In this document: in pieces, positions 62,038 to 64,000 of the stretch
Layout: every line of letters begins with the position of its first letter
Numbering within the stretch: the stretch's first letter is position 1
DNA from: Ailanthus altissimus
Taxonomy: Eukaryota; Streptophyta; Magnoliopsida; Sapindales; Simaroubaceae
DNA: 64,000 bases
NCBI GenBank assembly: GCA_946807835.1
Contig: OX327686.1
Location: 930,001-994,000, forward strand
Reading direction: 5' to 3'
The notes under the pieces: model-generated
What the model saw: only the letters and a program-made list of their open reading frames with translations
What the model was told of the DNA's origin: nothing
Database searches by the model: none
Made by a program: the position numbers and the translations under genes

Positions 62038-62236
62038 AACTGGTATCAGAGCAAGGTTGAAGCTACAAACTGCTATCAGAGCGTATGTTGAAGTACAAAC
62101 TGATGACAGAGCTTGAGTTAAAGTCCAACCTGATATTAAAGCCATGGGTTGAAGTCCAGATTGCAGAGCATAGGCGGTAGAGTCAGATTGCAGAGCATAG
62201 GCAGCAGAGTCAGATTGCAGAGCAAAGGTTGTCAAC
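62038..62236 (+). repeat. Degenerate ~30-bp tandem array starting at the primer binding site
   Basis: Successive units: aactggtatcagagcaagg.., aaactgctatcagagcgta.., aaactgatgacagagcttg.., aacctgatattaaagccat.., then three closer copies of agattgcagagcataggc with small changes. The first four end in ttgaag/ttaaag(t/c)(a/c)c. About seven units are seen, becoming less like the primer site to the right. Confidence 0.8.
62041..62052 (+). promoter_or_regulatory. Retrotransposon primer binding site
   Basis: tggtatcagagc, complementary to the 3' end of the initiator methionine tRNA, three bases after the LTR. This is the standard priming site for reverse transcription in plant copia elements. Confidence 0.9.
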
Positions 62237-63217
62237 CATGGAGACTCACAAATATAAAGAAGAACAATAAGGAAGATGATTATCTGAAAGAGGAAAAGAT
62301 GATGGCCTTACTGAAGAGTTTTGAAGTAGAGATCACTCTTGAAGAAGACTTCTAAGAAGATGGTGTCATCTAGGTCCTAATTAGAAGAATTATTCAGATT
62401 GGACACAAAATAAAGATGGCAAAAGAAGAACAATCAAGATTGAATGGCAGATCCAAAAGGGTCCATGGTACTCAAGGGGATAGTCCTAAGAGGAAGAAAA
62501 AGATAGAAGGAAGGTGGATTTGCAAGTCTGTTGGATGATTAGGCAAAGACCTTGATTGCATGAGAGCTTCTGGAGGATTCAGTGTCTGATAAACAAACTA
62601 TTTTTTGGATCTAGGGTAGTATTTTCATATGAGTCGTGGAGAATCATTATTTACTAATTGGATTAATATGGCTTATGGTAAGTCATAAGGGATTGGTAGA
62701 ATAAGATTAAAACTACATAGTAAAAAAGACAAGGGATGGACTAGGTATGAGATTTCATTCCTCATCTCATGAAGACCTAGAGGACTCGGGACTACAGAAG
62801 AAACACTAAATGGGGAAGCAAAAGGATCGGGGAGTGATAAAGCACAGATGGAGGCTATGTGCTTGTAGGAAAGTGCTTAGAATGGAATCAACATAGGGTT
62901 GATTTGAAACAGACCATAAAACAGCTTTTGATATATCACTTTGTGGCAGGGGTCGAAAGAGAATGTGTGGGAAGAGTAGCAATGACGAGAATGAGTATTC
63001 ACTATTAAGGGTTATGGTCATGGTGTCTTCAGGACATGGAAGATCATAACATTGAACTACTCTAGACATTAGCATTCAGGAATCTTTGGAGACCATAGTC
63101 GCAAAAGCCTTAGTTAAGTTGGAGACTTGACTTATAGACCATGCTAGTGAGCATTGGTCAAGGAGGGGTGACGGTGATTAGCTTCATGGGAAGAGACTTT
63201 GAATCAATGAGGGGATT
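62237..63217 (+). pseudogene. Relic of copia gag/protease coding sequence
   Basis: No open frame, but decayed copia landmarks appear in order. A basic stretch at about 62440-62520 resembles the region before the gag zinc knuckle. 'tttttggatctagggtag' followed by tttcatatgag (about 62607-62635) matches the protease block WILDSGCTFHMSP with stops. 'gggattggtagaataagatt' (about 62690) matches GIGxIRIKM, and a part near 62745-62780 matches D-RHIP-LK-NL. Integrase, reverse transcriptase and RNase H are absent, so a large deletion removed most of pol. Confidence 0.6.
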
Positions 63218-64000
63218 TGTTGGAAAATTGGTGATTCAACAATTTTGGTTGGACAAGAATTGAGATGAATACCAAAGTAGAGAGTCACAAGAAGTTTAGA
63301 ACGTGTGGGACACGTTCTAGACTTCTGGCCCTAAGCGCTGGATGCGAGAAGGGCCAATGCCGAGGCGCCCAGGGACAAGCGCCGCAGCGCCAGAACGCGT
63401 GAAAAAGTCTGTTTTGGCTCAGGATTTCAAGTTTTGGGAAGTTTTGGACTTCCAAAATAAGTGGACTCTTACTCCAACAAGGAATAGGGTTAGTAGGCAC
63501 AAAATACACCCTATATAAACACTTGTAAACTCTTGTTTAAGACTAAGCATCTAAGGTTTCAAGATGTAACCATAAGAGAGAATATAGGAGCTAGGTAGGC
63601 ACTAAGTGCGTGGTGCACTAAGGTGTAACCTTGGGGGTGTTTTCTTCTTTAGGTTCTTTGAGTGAATAAAAGAGAAACACCATAAATCTTTTAGCTTAGA
63701 TGCTCGGGCTATTCTTGTGTTCTTTGTAAAAATCTCTTATGAGGAGATACGAAGAGATCTTAGGGAGTCATAATAATCAATGGTAGTTCTATGGAAAATA
63801 CTAAGGGGTCTTGTGGGATCCTTGATGATGTAAGAAGATACTTTGTGATATATTTCAATTGTAAGAAGCTGGATCATGGATCCTCCGTGAACGTAGGTAA
63901 TTTGGGCCGAACCATGTATATATTGTGTCTTGTAATTGGTTTGTTTACTTTATCTTTATTGGTGTGTTAATCGTATGTGTTCTTATTTATAATGTGAGTT
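63218..64000 (+). repeat. 3' LTR, cut by the window edge
   Basis: Starts tgttggaaaattgg and follows the 5' LTR to the window end. Its TATA box is at about 63511-63518. Compared with the 5' LTR it lacks roughly 115 bp around 63320, between the 'gtgtgggacacgt' and 'gcgagaagggcca' landmarks. Confidence 0.88.

Larger units (their letters stand above)
61041..64000 (+). mobile_element. Deleted Ty1/copia-type LTR retrotransposon, running off the right edge
   Basis: 5' LTR 61041-62037 (tgttaaaa ... ccttaaca), primer binding site from 62041, internal region 62038-63217, polypurine-like tract (gaggggatt) and 3' LTR from 63218 (tgttggaaaa), whose end is beyond 64000. The internal region is only 1.18 kb, against 4-5 kb in complete copia elements, so the element cannot move alone. 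By eye the two LTRs show about 8 mismatches in a 150-base stretch and one large indel. The two solo LTRs at 36.6 and 39.1 kb belong to the same family. Confidence 0.88.

Noticed and set aside
1..64000. CRISPR arrays, bacterial operons, tRNA or rRNA genes
   Set aside because: Nothing with regular repeat-spacer structure, and no cloverleaf or rRNA blocks recognised by eye; the window is plant nuclear DNA. A tRNAscan/Infernal run would settle small RNA genes.

Overview
The window is nuclear DNA from a flowering plant, most likely a eudicot. Genes have many GT/AG-bounded introns, intergenic DNA is very AT-rich, and the proteins are typical plant families (CNGC channel, plastid LPAT, APO protein, early nodulin-like protein). 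The spacers hold LTR retrotransposons, a LINE and MITE-like repeats. A woody rosid such as a Rutaceae species fits my impression, but the sequence alone does not prove the species.

The gene-rich half is about 1-33.8 kb. It holds a TM9/nonaspanin membrane protein (+, 5' exon outside the window). Next come, all on the minus strand, a cyclic nucleotide-gated channel of the CNGC6/9 type, the plastid lysophosphatidate acyltransferase LPAT1, the chloroplast RNA-related protein APO2 and a GPI-type early nodulin-like phytocyanin. An intron-less pepsin-like aspartic protease follows (+) with a broken downstream copy carrying a hAT-like insertion. The block ends with the alpha subunit of the signal recognition particle receptor (minus). 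I rebuilt the exons of every split gene from splice sites and checked that reading frames carry through. The order CNGC - LPAT1 - ENODL - SRP receptor alpha matches what I recall for Arabidopsis At4g30560 to At4g30600, so this looks like a conserved block with APO2 and the protease added.

From about 34 kb to the end I find no intact host gene. This part has a 1.4-kb non-coding tandem duplication with a solo LTR in one copy, a second solo LTR with a perfect 5-bp target duplication, and a decayed YIF1-type gene with introns still visible. It also has two related retroposon-like repeats and a LINE whose ORF2 reading frame is unbroken except for a 2.2-kb LTR-like insertion. AT-rich MITE-like repeats and local duplications follow. 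The right end holds a deleted Ty1/copia-type element with two LTRs, a tRNA-Met-type primer binding site and an unusual tandem array grown out of that site.

The coding genes have separate housekeeping roles (secretory membranes, ion channels, plastid lipids, plastid RNA, cell surface, ER targeting) and do not form one pathway. I did not find evidence for a wholly new biological system. The most unusual things are in the mobile elements.
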